A stretch of DNA of 64,000 nt, taken from the NCBI RefSeq assembly GCF_009727055.1, contig NC_052358.1, forward strand, positions 43,217,243 to 43,281,242, read 5' to 3'. Source of the DNA: Benincasa hispida. Lineage: Eukaryota; Streptophyta; Magnoliopsida; Cucurbitales; Cucurbitaceae. How positions within the stretch are numbered: the first letter of the stretch is position 1; every line of letters starts with the position of its first letter. The notes under the pieces are model-generated. The model saw only the letters and a list, made by a program, of their open reading frames with translations. It did no database searches and was not told where the DNA came from. Position numbers and translations under genes: made by a program. This document shows, piece by piece, positions 12,491 through 24,225 of this stretch.

Positions 12491-15400
12491 ATGGCGACGC
12501 TCATCCAGTTTCCATACAACATACACTTCTTTCATGTATGCTCCATTTTCAATCTCTCTGCTTCACATTTTGCAATAATGTTCGTGATTCTTCATCTTTT
12601 CAAGCCTTTATTAGGTGACTCTTCTCATGTTTTGTGGTTTTCGAGCATAATGTAAACTCTTACAGTTCAGTTCAATGATAATCGCATTCTGTTGTGGAAA
12701 CTGAATTTTTCTAGATTTTGGTGCTTAATTCATGTAGTGTTCTTCGAATTGTTCTAATTTCGTGCCCTCGTGTAACTGATGTATTCTCGTCTGCATTTGA
12801 GTATAATTCATGAATGGGATTTCACTGTTCATGATTTCCGAATCGAACATGGAATCACTCGTGGAAAACAAGAAATCTAAAGAACGAATCCCGTGCAATC
12901 TGTCAATTTCTCTGTTAAGAGATTTTAAGTTCTGTGAATATATGTCTAATTGAACTATGTGAATTTTCTGTACTTAATTCAAGAAGTTTCCTGATCCGAA
13001 GATGGGTTACATTGGTATGAATTGCATCATATTCGTGTATTTATAGTACCGTATCTTCTTTTCTTACCTTTGCAACGTAGTTCCTGAATTGGGTTTCAAT
13101 GCTTTTGGTTTGGAGAACGGGGCACTGTAGAATTGAAGAAAATGTAGGAGAAATGCTCTAGCCTATCTGAAAAGAAATGGATAACATTCACTAGGAGGCA
13201 GGATTAATTGCTAGCGCTGCAGATATAGGTTCTTAGTGCTGGAAATACTAAATTCAGTTAACATGTTAACTGAACTTTTGTGTTAGATAAGTACAAAATC
13301 CTTGTTTTTGGCTTGTACTTACTTTTGTTTTTATACTAATTATAATGTGTCAAATGGAAGAATGTGTCTCACTTTAATTTGGTGGTATCCATTAATCTTT
13401 TTCTTGTCTAATTCAAATATTCCGTGATAGATAGAGAGTGAGAGAATCATAGCCCAGTGTTGTTCCTGGGTAAATTCTTTTTGCGCTTTGGATAGTGAGT
13501 CGGTGATTCATTTTCCTTGCTGGCCATGAATTTTTCTTATGTAGGGTATTCTCGGGTTTTAGCCTAATCTTTGAGTTACTCCCCTGTTCTGTAATTATTT
13601 TCTTCTTGTTCTGCTTATATTTTAGTTCGGGAAGTAATTCTTTAAGTTAGGCTTTTAGTCTTTGTCTGCTGGTTGTTTTAATCCAGCAGGTAGCCATTTG
13701 CTTCAACCTCTATAAATAGGCTTGTTAATCTTCTCTTAGATTTCTCCAAGAACAGTTTTCATCATTTTCTTTAAAATTTCAGCATGAACAGAGCAGAACG
13801 CTTACTGTGCTATGGTCAAGAAAAGTTGGCCCATACTGATGCTTGGATTTTGTAATTTTTTGCCATGGAATGTTGGTCCATACTTATGTTATTATTAATT
13901 TTTTGCTAGAATGTTATTGTAAATTATGCCGGTGATTTTTTGAATAAGAAGTTGTAATATGATGCTTAGATGTTATTAGAGTCTACTCTTTTTGCAGGCT
14001 TATTTTTTTTATGCCAAATCTATTCTTTCATTTTTTTTCTCATGGAAAGTTTGAGTTTTCATCCCAAAAAAGGAAATCATAATATAAAAATGTCACTCGA
14101 GTGTTGTAGTTCTTATGTCTTCTGCTCGTCTTACGTACTTACATTTTCATTTCCACCTCAATCATCTTCTCCAAAGTTCCACTGGAAATTTTTTACATTT
14201 GGTTTCGTTTTTGTCGTTTGTACTTTTTAATTTTAAAAGGTAATTTCTGTGATGGTTTTTCATTTGTTTTTTAACTGTAGTCTTCCACAACCACAAGGAA
14301 GTTACTTGGAAACATCATGGGAGGCAAGTGAGCTTCTAGTCCATAAAAAATTCTAGTGTCGTGGATTTGACTATTTAACAGTATCAAATAAATGACTTGA
14401 TAATTTTGTTTTGTTCTAAACGATAACAGATATTGTTCAATCTAGAGGGCAAAGTTGGAGACTGCTCAGAAAGGAAAGATGGTTGATATCTCTTTCTTGC
14501 TCCTCAAGGAATATTCAAACCTCACATAAAATTTCAGTTAGTTTCTCATCAATCAAGGGAGAAAAACCTCAACAAAACTTTATGAGGGACGAGAAGCTCG
14601 TCCCTCATAAAGTTTTGTTGAGGTTTTTCAGCTCGTTCCTGATTCAGATCCCCCTAGCATGAAGGATGTTGATCTTTTATTTAATTTTTTTGATCGAAGG
14701 TCTATTTACATACCTTTATAGGTATCCTAATATTTTTTAATCAACAACTATTCTTTGGAGACGATAAATCCTTAACATCACACATTCTGCAGTTCCAAGC
14801 TTGTGGTATTGACCGGAGCTGGAATGAGTATGGAATGTGGAATTCCTGATTATAGAAGGTTCAATCTTCCCTTCCTTTCTTATACCAATGTTACACCTTT
14901 TATTTGTTCTTCATCTGTGTTTGTTTTAATTGTGTGATGATTAAACATCGACGTTGGGAGTTGGACGTGTGTACAAATGTTGCTAAGTTCACTTAAAGTC
15001 ATCTCTCACTTTTGTTCCTATGCAGCTTTGACATATAAAAGGAAAACTTCCATGCACGACATATTACAGTTCAGAGACTTTTATTGCATGCTGTCTTGCG
15101 CTATATACTTTGAAGTTTGCCAACTGATCCAAGCAAATCTTTTCTGTTTTTGTAGCATGTAATGGCTGCTTGATTGACAAGTGTGGTGTTGATTGTTACT
15201 TCTGTTTCTACCGTAAGGCCTAATTCATTTGTAAACTGCACAGCTGTTCAGGATTTCAGGATTTACCCTCGAAAAGGCATCTACCTGCTCATTTTCCCTT
15301 GCAAACTAAGTTTACTAAAAGTTCAGCCTATCCATTTTCCCTTCCCATTCAGAACGTCAATACCCTACTTCCTATTAATCTGATGAGAAAAGGCTTTCTA

Positions 15401-17559
15401 GTTTGAACATGTTTTATGCATATACATACTGATTCTAGCAAGTAAACTCTCGTGTTCACATGCTTTTGTGTTCTATTGTTAGGATCTAGTCAAACTAAAC
15501 TTTTGTATATATAGATTGTCAATTTCCAATGTTATATCTGCTGCCTTCAAGACTTCTGTTAATTTATTTCTACCTTTTCAAAATGGCATTGCGTTGATTT
15601 AGCCCACATCTGTTTTCTTAGACATTACGTAATCTGAAGGGGCACGTGCACACCTTCTTTCTGTATTGCTATGATGATATTGCCTAGACATTTAGAAACA
15701 AAATATCAACAATAGCGTAGTGTGTACTTCATCTACATTTTCGGTTAATGGTCTCATCAACAGTTTTGTGTCTTTCTATTCTATTTATATTTTTGTTTAA
15801 TATTGAATGAATCTCCTTGTCTTTTCCAATATTGAAAATCCTAGTTCTAACGAAATTTCATAACTATGTGAACTGGTCGTTCTTTCCATCTTCATTTTCA
15901 TTTTTCCACGGCCAAATTTTCTCCACTTGAACTTTGTTTGTTCAATGAAACTTTAACCCACGTTTTCTCGTTAAGAAAGTCCCATGGTCTTCACCCAGAA
16001 TCTAATTCCAATTTTTGCAGCACAGTATTTCTGTGACCCAAAAACACATACCGGGAAGCAACCACTTGATCACAAATCCACTTCTTTTCCTGAGCAGGAG
16101 AGCTCTGAATGTTTCGGTTATTTCACTGTTCTTTTATGGATTTTCACCGAACATTTGTGCGGCCGTTTTTGCTGAAGATTTGGAGCTTGAGAGATACTCA
16201 GATTCAAAGGAGGGTTTTACTCTTCTTCGACCATCTTCTTGGGTCAAGGTTTTCAGCTTTCTCTCTCTTTCAACTAACAGCGATACATTGTTTTTTCTTT
16301 TAACCAAACATTGTCTGAAATTGTGTGCTGGATAAGGTTGATAAGGCAGGGGCAACAGTTTTATTTGAAGAGGAGAATATGGGAAGCAATAATGTTGGTG
16401 TTGTAGTGAACCCTGTTCGTCTCACAAGTCTTGGGGAGTTTGGAACTCCTCAATTTGTAGCCGACAAACTTATACAGGCTGAAAAGCGAAAGGTAATTTA
16501 GTTTTGAGATGCTGGCATTTCCTACTAATTGATGCACAGAGTTGGGTTCTCGTTTATTCTTGTGAAGCTTGGCTGTGAAGTATGATGGTTATTGGATTCT
16601 TTGAAATGCTGGCAAAAATTAATATTTGAATTTGTTTGTTTTTGTAAAAAGAAGCAACATATATTATTGAGTTTAAACAGCATGAGCGCCTTTATGATTC
16701 ATGATCTTTGTTGTGATGAATTGCATGTCTTTCCTCTTAAAAGTAGTGTCTTGCTGAAGTTTCAAACTAAAGCTTAAGATGAAGTTTTGAAAATTTTTAT
16801 CCAGAAGTAGACGAAAATTTGAAAATTGCAGAGAATGTAAATATTGAAACTTGGATTCAGATTGCTCAAGAAGCTTTAAGTGTGAGGTATGCTTAGCCAA
16901 ATTGCATGTCTCTAGACTTTGAAAAGATTGGTCAGAGCTATGAGCTAAAGTTATAGCTTATTTCTGGAATTTTCAACAAATTTGTATCTATTTTGTCTAT
17001 AATGTATCTAATCGGTAGTGAAAGGGTAATAAGTTAGTTATTGAATAGGGCAAGAACTTATCCATATTTGTGTTCAGTTTTTTAGACAATTAATATATGA
17101 AAAGCCATAGTTTTTTCTTTTCTTATTACAAATTGAAACTTCTTTTGTATACTCTATGATTGGATCCCCTTTTGTACGAATATTTCATTCAATCAATAAA
17201 ATTGTGTCTTATCCAAAAAAAAAAAAGAAAAAAAAAAGCACCATATTTGTATCTGCTTCATAGACTCTATCTCTCACCTGATTTTTCTATGAATACAGGA
17301 AAGTACAAAGGTTGCTGCACTGGTTGGTGTTGCAGAGAGATCTGGTGAGGGAGGTTTACAGGTGTACGAGTTCGAGTACACAGTCGATAGCACTAGAGGA
17401 GGGATGAAGCGGATTTTTTCTGCTGCTTTTGTGGCTTCTAAGAAGCTCTACATCCTTAACATATCTCACTCTGACAAACCAGAGAACCCTCTTGATTCAC
17501 AAAGAAGGATGATGTTGGAGCAAGTTCTTCATTCCTTTGATGTTGCCCCTTCCTCATAA
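12491..17559 (+). CDS. PPD2: PsbP domain-containing protein 2, chloroplastic (PPD2-like), 4 exons
   Basis: Exons are 12491-12535, 16021-16248, 16337-16492 and 17299-17559, all phase 0 with GT-AG borders, giving about 229 residues, close to what I recall for Arabidopsis PPD2 (At2g28605). The first about 65 residues are basic, serine-rich and hydrophobic (ALNVSVISLFFYGFSP, then AAVFAEDLELERY), as expected for a chloroplast and thylakoid-lumen targeting peptide cleaved after an Ala-rich site. The PsbP fold follows: GFTLLRPSSWVKVDKAG, then NNVGVVVNPV, FVADKLIQAE, YEFEYTVDSTRGG, and HSDKPENPLD near the end. PsbP-family proteins attach to or assist photosystem II and related lumenal complexes; the specific job of PPD2 is not well known. 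The start ATG gives the only frame that splices into exon 2. Intron 1 (3.5 kb) carries sirtuin exon fragments. Assignment to PPD2 rather than another PPD member is from remembered sequence similarity. Confidence 0.85.
14281..14858 (+). pseudogene. SRT2: SRT2 sirtuin exon fragment, copy A
   Basis: Three joined exons can be read: 14281-14323, 14430-14699 and 14793-14858. They encode the N-terminal leader and the start of the sirtuin core: [41 protein letters not shown], then the NAD-binding motif [19 protein letters not shown]. Sirtuins remove acetyl groups from lysine using NAD; SRT2 is the mitochondrial-type plant member. The rest of the catalytic core (His base, zinc-binding cysteines) is absent. 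A 33-base inverted repeat insertion (14561-14629) breaks the frame in exon 2. The first intron starts with GC rather than GT (AG|GCAAGT). It lies on the sense strand within PPD2 intron 1. Confidence 0.75.
14561..14629. repeat. Perfect 33-bp inverted repeat with 3-base spacer
   Basis: Arms 14561-14593 and 14597-14629 are exact reverse complements around the spacer AAG. Copy B of the same exon has only one arm-like sequence (about 18390-18430), so the second arm was added in copy A. Confidence 0.95.
17184..17240 (+). repeat. AATAAA followed by A-rich tract in PPD2 intron 3
   Basis: CAATCAATAAAATTGTG is followed about 20 bases later by a run of A interrupted by single G. It could be the 3' end of an old retroposed transcript or an unused polyadenylation signal. 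No retroposed gene body was recognised upstream. Confidence 0.35.
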
Positions 17560-17714
17560 TATCAGATCATGGCCTCCCGTAGAAATTAACTCATTTTCTT
17601 ATTTTCTCTATTTTTCTTTCGATGTAATTGGCTTCTATTTTGTTCCTATCATTTTATATGTTTCAATTTTGTCTTTATTCCTAACATTTTGGAAGTTTCA
17701 ATTCTGTCTCTTAT

Positions 17715-17755
17715 TCTCTCTCTCTCTCTCCAAAAAAAAAAAAAAAAAAAAAAAG
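17715..17755. repeat. (CT)n then poly(A) microsatellite
   Basis: CTCTCTCTCTCTC followed by more than 20 A, just downstream of the PPD2 stop and at the left edge of duplicated segment B. Confidence 0.85.
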
Positions 17756-18168
17756 ATTCATGGAAGTGTTGTACTTTTGTTTTCTTACATTTTCATTTCC
17801 ATCTCAACCCATCTTCTCCCAAGTTACCACTGACATTTTATGTTTTGGTTTCACTTTTTTCATTTTTTTTCATTTAAAAAAAATACTTTTTTTTCCATTT
17901 CTTTGTGTACTTTAATCTGCTTCCACCACAAGTTACCTGGAAACATCATGGGAGGCAAGTGAGCTTCTATTTCATAAGAAAATGAATTTCGTGGATTTCA
18001 CTAGTTAACAGTATCAACTAAATGACTTCTAATTTATTTTCTTCTTAACAATAACAGATATTATTCAATCTAGAGTGCACAGTTGGCGATGGATCAGAAA
18101 GGGAAGATACTTGATCTCTCTTTTTTGCACCTCAAGAAATGTCCAAACATCACATAAAATTTCAATTA

Positions 18169-18356
18169 GGATGTGTTTGGAATGCATTTTCAAATGTTTA
18201 ATTTAAAAAATAAATTATTTTAGAAAAAATTTGAGTGTTCGACAACCACTCAAAATAGTTTTTGAAGAGTATTTTCAACCATTTTTGTTAAAAATGTTTA
18301 AATATAAATGAGTTTTTTGAAAATCACTTTTTTCTCAAATCAATCCAAACGGGTCC
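18169..18356. mobile_element. Tourist-like (PIF/Harbinger) MITE, 188 bp
   Basis: TTA is duplicated at both sides (18166-18168 and 18357-18359). The termini are inverted: GGATGTGTTTGGA on the left and, reverse-complemented, GGACCCGTTTGGA on the right. It is AT-rich without coding sequence. It sits inside exon 2 of SRT2 copy B; copy A shows the empty site (TTCAGTTAGTTTCTC). Confidence 0.85.
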
Positions 18357-19000
18357 TTAATTCCTCTTCCTCATCAATCAATCAAGGGAGAAATACCTCA
18401 CTAAGACGTTCTGAGGCACAAGAAGCTAGTTCCTGAAGCAGATCCCCCTAGCATGAAGGATGTTGATCTTTTATATAAATTTCTTGATCAAAGGTCTATT
18501 AACATACCTTTATGGTATCTTAATCAACAACCATTCTTTGGGGACGATAAATCCTTAAAATCACTTGTCATTTGTATCATGCTATTATGCATTCTGCAGT
18601 TCCAAGCTTGTGGTACTGACAGGAGCTGGAATAAGTAGGAAATGTGGAATTACTGATTATAGAAGGTTTCCTTTCCCTTCCTTATACTAATATTTCACCT
18701 GTTATTTATTCTTCATCTGTGTTTGTTTTAATTGTGAGATGATTAAACATCAACATTCAGAGTTAGATCTGTGTACAAATGTTGTCAAGTCCAATTAAAG
18801 CCCAACTCTCACGTTTGTTCATACACAGCTTTGATACATAGAAGGAAACCTTTCATGCATGTTATATTACAGTTGAGAAATTTTGTTATCGTATGATGTC
18901 TTACTTGCGGTTTGAAGTATTCCAACTGATCAAAGGGAACCTTTCCTGTTGATTGTTACTCCTGTTTCTACTCTAATTCATTTGTAAACTGGGTTGATCA

Positions 19001-19584
19001 AGGGTGTTCATAGGTTGGGTTGAAAGACTTTTTAGATCCAATTAATTGTTTGAATTGTAAATTTCTTCAATCCAAATAACTCTTATTAAAAAATGAATCC
19101 AATCCAAACCAACCATGAAATATTTGGGTTTGGTTGGTTCGGGTTAATCGGGTCATTTATTTAAAATTTTGTTCTAAAAATGAGCAAAACGTAAATATGT
19201 AAAAATCTAATTTAATTATTTTCATATATTGAATTAAGATTAACAACTCAATTTTAATTTATATAGTGAAAATTTTCTTTCTAAAGTGCAAATAAACCAC
19301 TTTTTAAGATTGGTTGAAGAATAAATTATTCAAAAAATATTTGAATTAAATAAAATTAAAATCAATATATGTATAAATAATTATGTTATATGTAATAAAA
19401 ATATATTTTTTAAAGTTAATAATAAACTTGGGTTGGTTCGAGTTAGTTTGAGTTATATTAGGTGAACTCATGAACCAACCCAACCCATAAAATTTTCATT
19501 TACTTGAACCCAACCCAACCCAAACCGTACGGTTGGATTGGATTGATCAGTTTTTTCGGGTATTCGGGTTTTTTGAATACCTCT
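19001..19584. mobile_element. MITE-like insertion rich in GGGTTGG/CCAACCC words
   Basis: Present in duplication copy B and absent from the matching point in copy A (about 15238). The ends are weakly inverted: AGGGTGTTCATAGG on the left, AGAGGTATTCAAA on the right strand. GGTTGGGTTG near the left end pairs with CAACCCAACC near the right. Superfamily is uncertain, possibly hAT. Confidence 0.6.
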
Positions 19585-19974
19585 AGAGCTGATGTTTAGC
19601 AATTCAGGATTTACCCTTGAAAAGGCATCATATGCTCATGTTCCCTTTGCAAACCAACTTTACTAAAATTTCTCCCTATCCGTTTTTCCCTCCCCATTCA
19701 GGAAATTCATACCTTACTTCCTGTTAATCCAATTAGAAAAGGCTTTCTAGTTTGAACACATTTTATGAATACATAACTGGCAAGTAAATTCTTGTGTACA
19801 CATGCTGTTGTGTTCTGCTGTTGGCATCTAGTCAAACTAAACTTTTGTATGTGTAGAATGTCAATTTCCAATGTTATATCTGTTGGTTTCAAGCCTTCTG
19901 TTAATTTATTTCTGGCTTCTTAAGCTGATGACATTCTTTTTCTTAGTTGATGATCATGCTTTATATTATTTGGG

Positions 19975-20141
19975 TTAACACCTTTTAATGTTATGATAAA
20001 GGGAACTAACTCAATCACGTATGAGATCCTCGTATTCTAGGTGAACCTCCACAACGATAATAAGAATAACCCCAATAAACGAATTGATAACAACCCCAAG
20101 AAAGCTAAATAGATTTACTTGGAAAGATTTGATCAAAGAAG

Positions 20142-20176
<35 letters not shown>

Positions 20177-21530
20177 AGAACTTGTTTCTAATTTTAAGAT
20201 TTCAAGCTTTTCACAATCTAATTTATCTAGCTGGATTGAAAGTTCTAAACTTGTATTCTAAACACAATAATACAAAAAAAAATAATAATAATAAAAATAA
20301 AATACATAAAGCTTGAGAGATTAGACTCTAAAAAAATTTCTTTCAAATTCAAAGTCTTGTTTCTTGAATGTAGAGATTACAACCCTATTTAACTTATTTT
20401 CTTATCATTCTCCCCTTCTTTGAGAAGATTCATTCTCAAATATTAAGTATTGGCTTGTAAAGCAACTTTGTAATCATCATCTCGAGTTTTGAAAGAAGTT
20501 TGAAAGATTCGTCTCCTCCAACAACAAATGTGTAATTTCTTTGTAGAGCACTCCTCCCCATTCGTTGTTGATCAAATCTTAAAAATTTGATGCTCCATTT
20601 TGTTTTTAATGAATCATAAAACGCACAGGAAAAATAATAGAAAAGAACATTAGTTGGAACAATAATTTCACTCTCATGATTTTTCTCACTCAATTTTTTT
20701 TTCACTTCCCATCTTAATCACACTATCTTCTTTTGCTTTTGTCAACTATATCTCACTTTTTTCTGTCTCGAAAGTGTCCTCACTTTGCTCTACGTAGTTT
20801 GTCATGACCACACATACTTCAAATATCGCATCACTCTCCATAACTACTTTACCTTTTGATTCCTCTCTTAAACCTTGATGATTAGAATCATTCATCTCAA
20901 CAACCCCATCATTGGAACCTTCTTCTTTTACTAGTGAACCCCTACAACGATATTAAGAATAACCCCCAATAAATAAATTGATAACAACCCCAAGAAAGCT
21001 AAACAGATTTACTTGAAAAGATTTTATCAATGATAAAAAAGAAGGGAGAACTTGTTCCTAACTTCAAGATTTCGAATTCTCCAAAATCTAATTGATCAAG
21101 CTAGATTGAAAGTTTTAAAATATGTATTCTAAACATAAGAATACATAGAAAAACATAAAGATTGAGAGATTAAACTCTAAGAAAATTTTATTCAAATTCA
21201 AAGTCTTGTTTCTCAAATGTGGAGATTTCAACCCTATTTAAATTAATTGAAAAGATATAAAGGATTCAACCTTTCAGCTAATTGACTAGGTTCACAACAA
21301 CTCTTCAATCTCATACGTGAACCTTTAATAAAGGTAAAAACAGTGAAATAAATTGATACATCTAGTATTAAATATGTAGATGGGTCTGAATTTTTAGATT
21401 TATAGCGACGCTTGGATGAAATGTGACTTTTGATGCACGAAAAATTGCAATTCTTCACCATGGATTGAAACCTTAGCTTGGAAGTAAACATCAAATGCTC
21501 CGGCTCCTATCATTATCATTTATTTCCTTA
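19975..21530 (-). mobile_element. Small degenerate LTR pair (TRIM-like or internally deleted)
   Basis: A block of about 380 bases (about 20025-20400) recurs in the same orientation at about 20935-21240: CAACCCCAAGAAAGCTAAA, GGAGAACTTGTT and CAACCCTATTTAA are shared. Just right of the first block, CTCCCCTTCTTTGAGAAGATTC looks like a minus-strand polypurine tract next to a TGATAAG LTR start. The interior of about 530 bases has no recognised domain. A poly(A) run interrupts the first LTR (20138-20174). Boundaries are approximate. Confidence 0.4.
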
Positions 21531-21779
21531 TCACGTTATCATGTAATCTTTTCTTTTCTTTTCTAATTTAATACACACATGCCTTTCTTTTCTAATTATG
21601 AGGTTTCTCTATGCTGCAGCCGGAATGGAGCTTGTAGTTATGATTTCAAACCAATTACAAATAAGATGATCTGAAGGCATGTGTCACACCTTCCTTTTGC
21701 ATTGTTATGATAATATTGCCTGGATGATTAGAAACAAAATGTCTATAATAGCACCTTATTTGCATTTGTAATAAAACAA

Positions 21780-22120
21780 TTCAATATTGCAATGAAAGTG
21801 ATTAAAAATTTTGGAAGCGATGATGGATATTGAGAATCTTAGGTTCTGATGATGCTTTATTTTAGAAATTTGGTTTTATTTGATAGTGATTGAAAATTTT
21901 GAAAGTGATTAAAAATTTTGGAAGCGATGGTGGGCATCTGTATTATTGGAATGTTTTGAATTTGTTTGTTGGCACTTCGAATAATCAAGTACGGGGTCTA
22001 TTCAGAATTCATATTAGCCTATTTATTTATTTGTAGTTATTTACAATTATAATCCTAGGGTTTAGAATAGTGTGCTATATAAACTCTCTGATAGTGTTGA
22101 CATTCAACATGCTGGAGAAA
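21780..22120. other. AT-rich intergenic stretch
   Basis: No gene seen. GATTGAAAATTTTGAAAGTGATTAAAAATTTTGGAAGCGATG-like wording repeats between about 21800 and 21940 as a short imperfect tandem duplication. Confidence 0.4.
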
Positions 22121-22472
22121 TTGGGATCTTAAACACTCTAATTCCATGAATTTTAGCAAAGAAACATGCAAGATCAAATAAAAAAATAAGTAGGGTTTCT
22201 GAAATCTATACCTTTGTTGAACTCTTCAATCCTTGAATTCTAGCTCGAATTTCTTCACCAAATTGTAAACCATCACTTGATATTCTCTACTATCCTTTAG
22301 GACTTAGATTAGATTGTAAGATCCAAAATGAGCGGTAATTTTTAAGGGAATAAAGGAGTATTTCAGATTTTGTGTAACATGTGAAGAAGAACCTTTCTTC
22401 TCTAGAATTTCATCATGCAAAATCCATTCAATTCTCAGCAAACTCAACCTTTTGATCAACATCTACATGCAA

Positions 22473-22507
<35 letters not shown>

Positions 22508-23998
22508 CCTAGGAGATGACACCAAAACAAATATATTTTAATTGGAAATATATGGTGTCATAATTGGGATAAACTCACTTTTAGGATTTTATCATTTTCA
22601 TTTTTATTTAAATTAATTTTTAAACAAAACCAATTTCTAATTGAAATAAATTTTCAATTTTATAATGAAAAAATATATTAATTGAATAGCTAATTTTAAA
22701 TAAAATCCATTAATTTTAAAATTAATTCTTAATAATTAAATAAATAAATTTAATATCAGATATTAAATTAATTAAACACCAATTCCTCAAACATGAATCC
22801 TTATTCATGTAATTAATATTTAAATTATATTTAAACTTTTCCAAATCTCCAATTTCGTTTAATTCATTAATTAAACGTATAACTATATCGTATATAATTA
22901 CTGATTCCCTTAATTTGAATTTGAACGTTTCAAAATCTCTCATCACACTATTCTAAGGTTTAATCCATCTATGAGCTAGTAGGGACCTAATGGACCTACA
23001 GATTGTGAGCTCCAACAATCCGAGATTAACCGACTAAACTCTTTAACCTAATTAACCAACATTCATTAACTATCGGGTCACTCCACTAAAGCCCAGTAGT
23101 TGCACTCTCCTCACTGTAGATATAATTCTGTCCACTTGATATAACCATAATCAGTATGTCGACTCTTCACAAGTTGTTCGTAATAATGGTTGGGTCAAAA
23201 ACTGTTTTACCCCTGAGATTACATCTTGCTCCTTAAGTCCCACTGATCTTCTAATAAACAATTGGTTTATGATCCAATCACCAAACCGAGTCTTTCTTGG
23301 GCCAATGAGAGGGTGGGTCTCTTGTTCAAGATTCGGAGTCAATACTTAAGAGAACAACCTCTCTACTATCCCTAAAAGTAGGTAGGAGCAAATTCCATCT
23401 TGCACCTTATGTCCCCAGCTATCTACCCAATTTTACCCCTAAAATGGGAGGCTTATTGAGTCGGCACTATTGAATCAATCCTCACTCGTGCAAATCTAAG
23501 GATAATCCCAAATAAACAGGAGTTCATAGTTAGCTCAAGATTAAGGTCAGTTACTAGGTCATCGCTTTGAAATAGTCAATCTTAAATAGTTCGTTATAAA
23601 GTAAGAGTGACTTATTTCTCATTCTGGTCTTATACAAACTCTTTACATAGGATACCTTCACTCGCATTTCTCCACGTGAATGATTTAGGATCACATCATT
23701 TGTACTAAATACCAAATAGGTCGCATCCAATAACGTTCCAGAATAAGGTACCCATCCTTATTCATAAACTATAGACCGTTTTGGCTATCTACTCAAACTG
23801 GATCCACTCATATGTCTCCACATAAAGTTCAAGTACTCATGTAATAGCCATGAATCTTAGTTTATTGAATTTAGTTTTTATAAGTGAAATTTACATATTC
23901 AATAATAGTTTTATTGAATAAACCTCAATAATTTCTTTATTGCAAATAGAATATGTTTAATTTTGCAAACTGCGAGTTTTAGGACAAACAACCCAACA
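22120..23998 (-). mobile_element. LTR of TGTTGGG type, minus orientation
   Basis: The right edge is exact, ...CAACCCAACA at 23998, abutting the copia LTR remnant. Large parts match 1-1384 in direct orientation, and the last 120 bases match 10107-10230 inverted. The left edge is approximate. A poly(A) run (22478-22505) lies inside. No coding sequence. Confidence 0.65.
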
Positions 23999-24169
23999 CT
24001 CTCTAACCCTAGAGGCGCCATTGGTATATTCTGAAAACATTCTCTTTAATAATTTTGTTCTCCCTCTGCCCCATGGACGTAGCTAACACACCATTAATGA
24101 ATCACGTATATCTGTGTGTTGATTCTTTTACGTTTTTTATATTATTTAATTGCCAATTTTGTAACAAAC

Positions 24170-24181
24170 TGGTATCAGAGC
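24170..24181 (+). other. Primer-binding site of copia element 2
   Basis: TGGTATCAGAGC, complementary to the 3' end of initiator tRNA-Met, three bases after the LTR end GTAACA. Confidence 0.9.
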
Positions 24182-24225
24182 CTCGTTAGATTTTTTCGAA
24201 ATTCTACATTTGTTCGAAAATTGAA

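Larger units (their letters stand above)
14090..15720 (+). repeat. Segmental duplication, copy A (within PPD2 intron 1)
   Basis: Matches 17755-21750 in the same orientation once later insertions are removed. Shared landmarks are TTACATTTTCATTTCCA, CATGGGAGGCAAGTGAGC, AGCATGAAGGATGTTGATC, GGATTTACCC and ATTGCCT(A/G)GA. It includes SRT2 exons and the intron sequence between them. The direct repeat flanks PPD2 exons 2-4. Confidence 0.75.
17916..21674 (+). pseudogene. SRT2: SRT2 sirtuin exon fragment, copy B
   Basis: Exons readable at about 17916-17954, 18060-18493 (interrupted by a MITE), 18600-18665 and 21620-21674. The NAD-binding segment is [19 protein letters not shown], with changes in otherwise strongly conserved sirtuin positions (TECGIPDYR expected). 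The last exon gives NGACSYDFKPIT and then a TGA at 21672-21674, so the catalytic core is missing. Unlike copy A it keeps this fourth exon recognisable. The GC splice donor AG|GCAAGT is again present. It is very likely a dead fragment; the functional SRT2 gene must lie elsewhere. Confidence 0.7.
17755..21750 (+). repeat. Segmental duplication, copy B (downstream of PPD2), enlarged by insertions
   Basis: Direct-repeat partner of 14090-15720. It is longer because a Tourist-like MITE (18169-18356), a second MITE (about 19001-19584) and a small LTR pair (about 19975-21530) were inserted into it. Confidence 0.7.

Noticed and set aside
17160..17348. A separate small gene around 17160-17348
   Set aside because: It is the out-of-frame reading of PPD2 intron 3 and exon 4.
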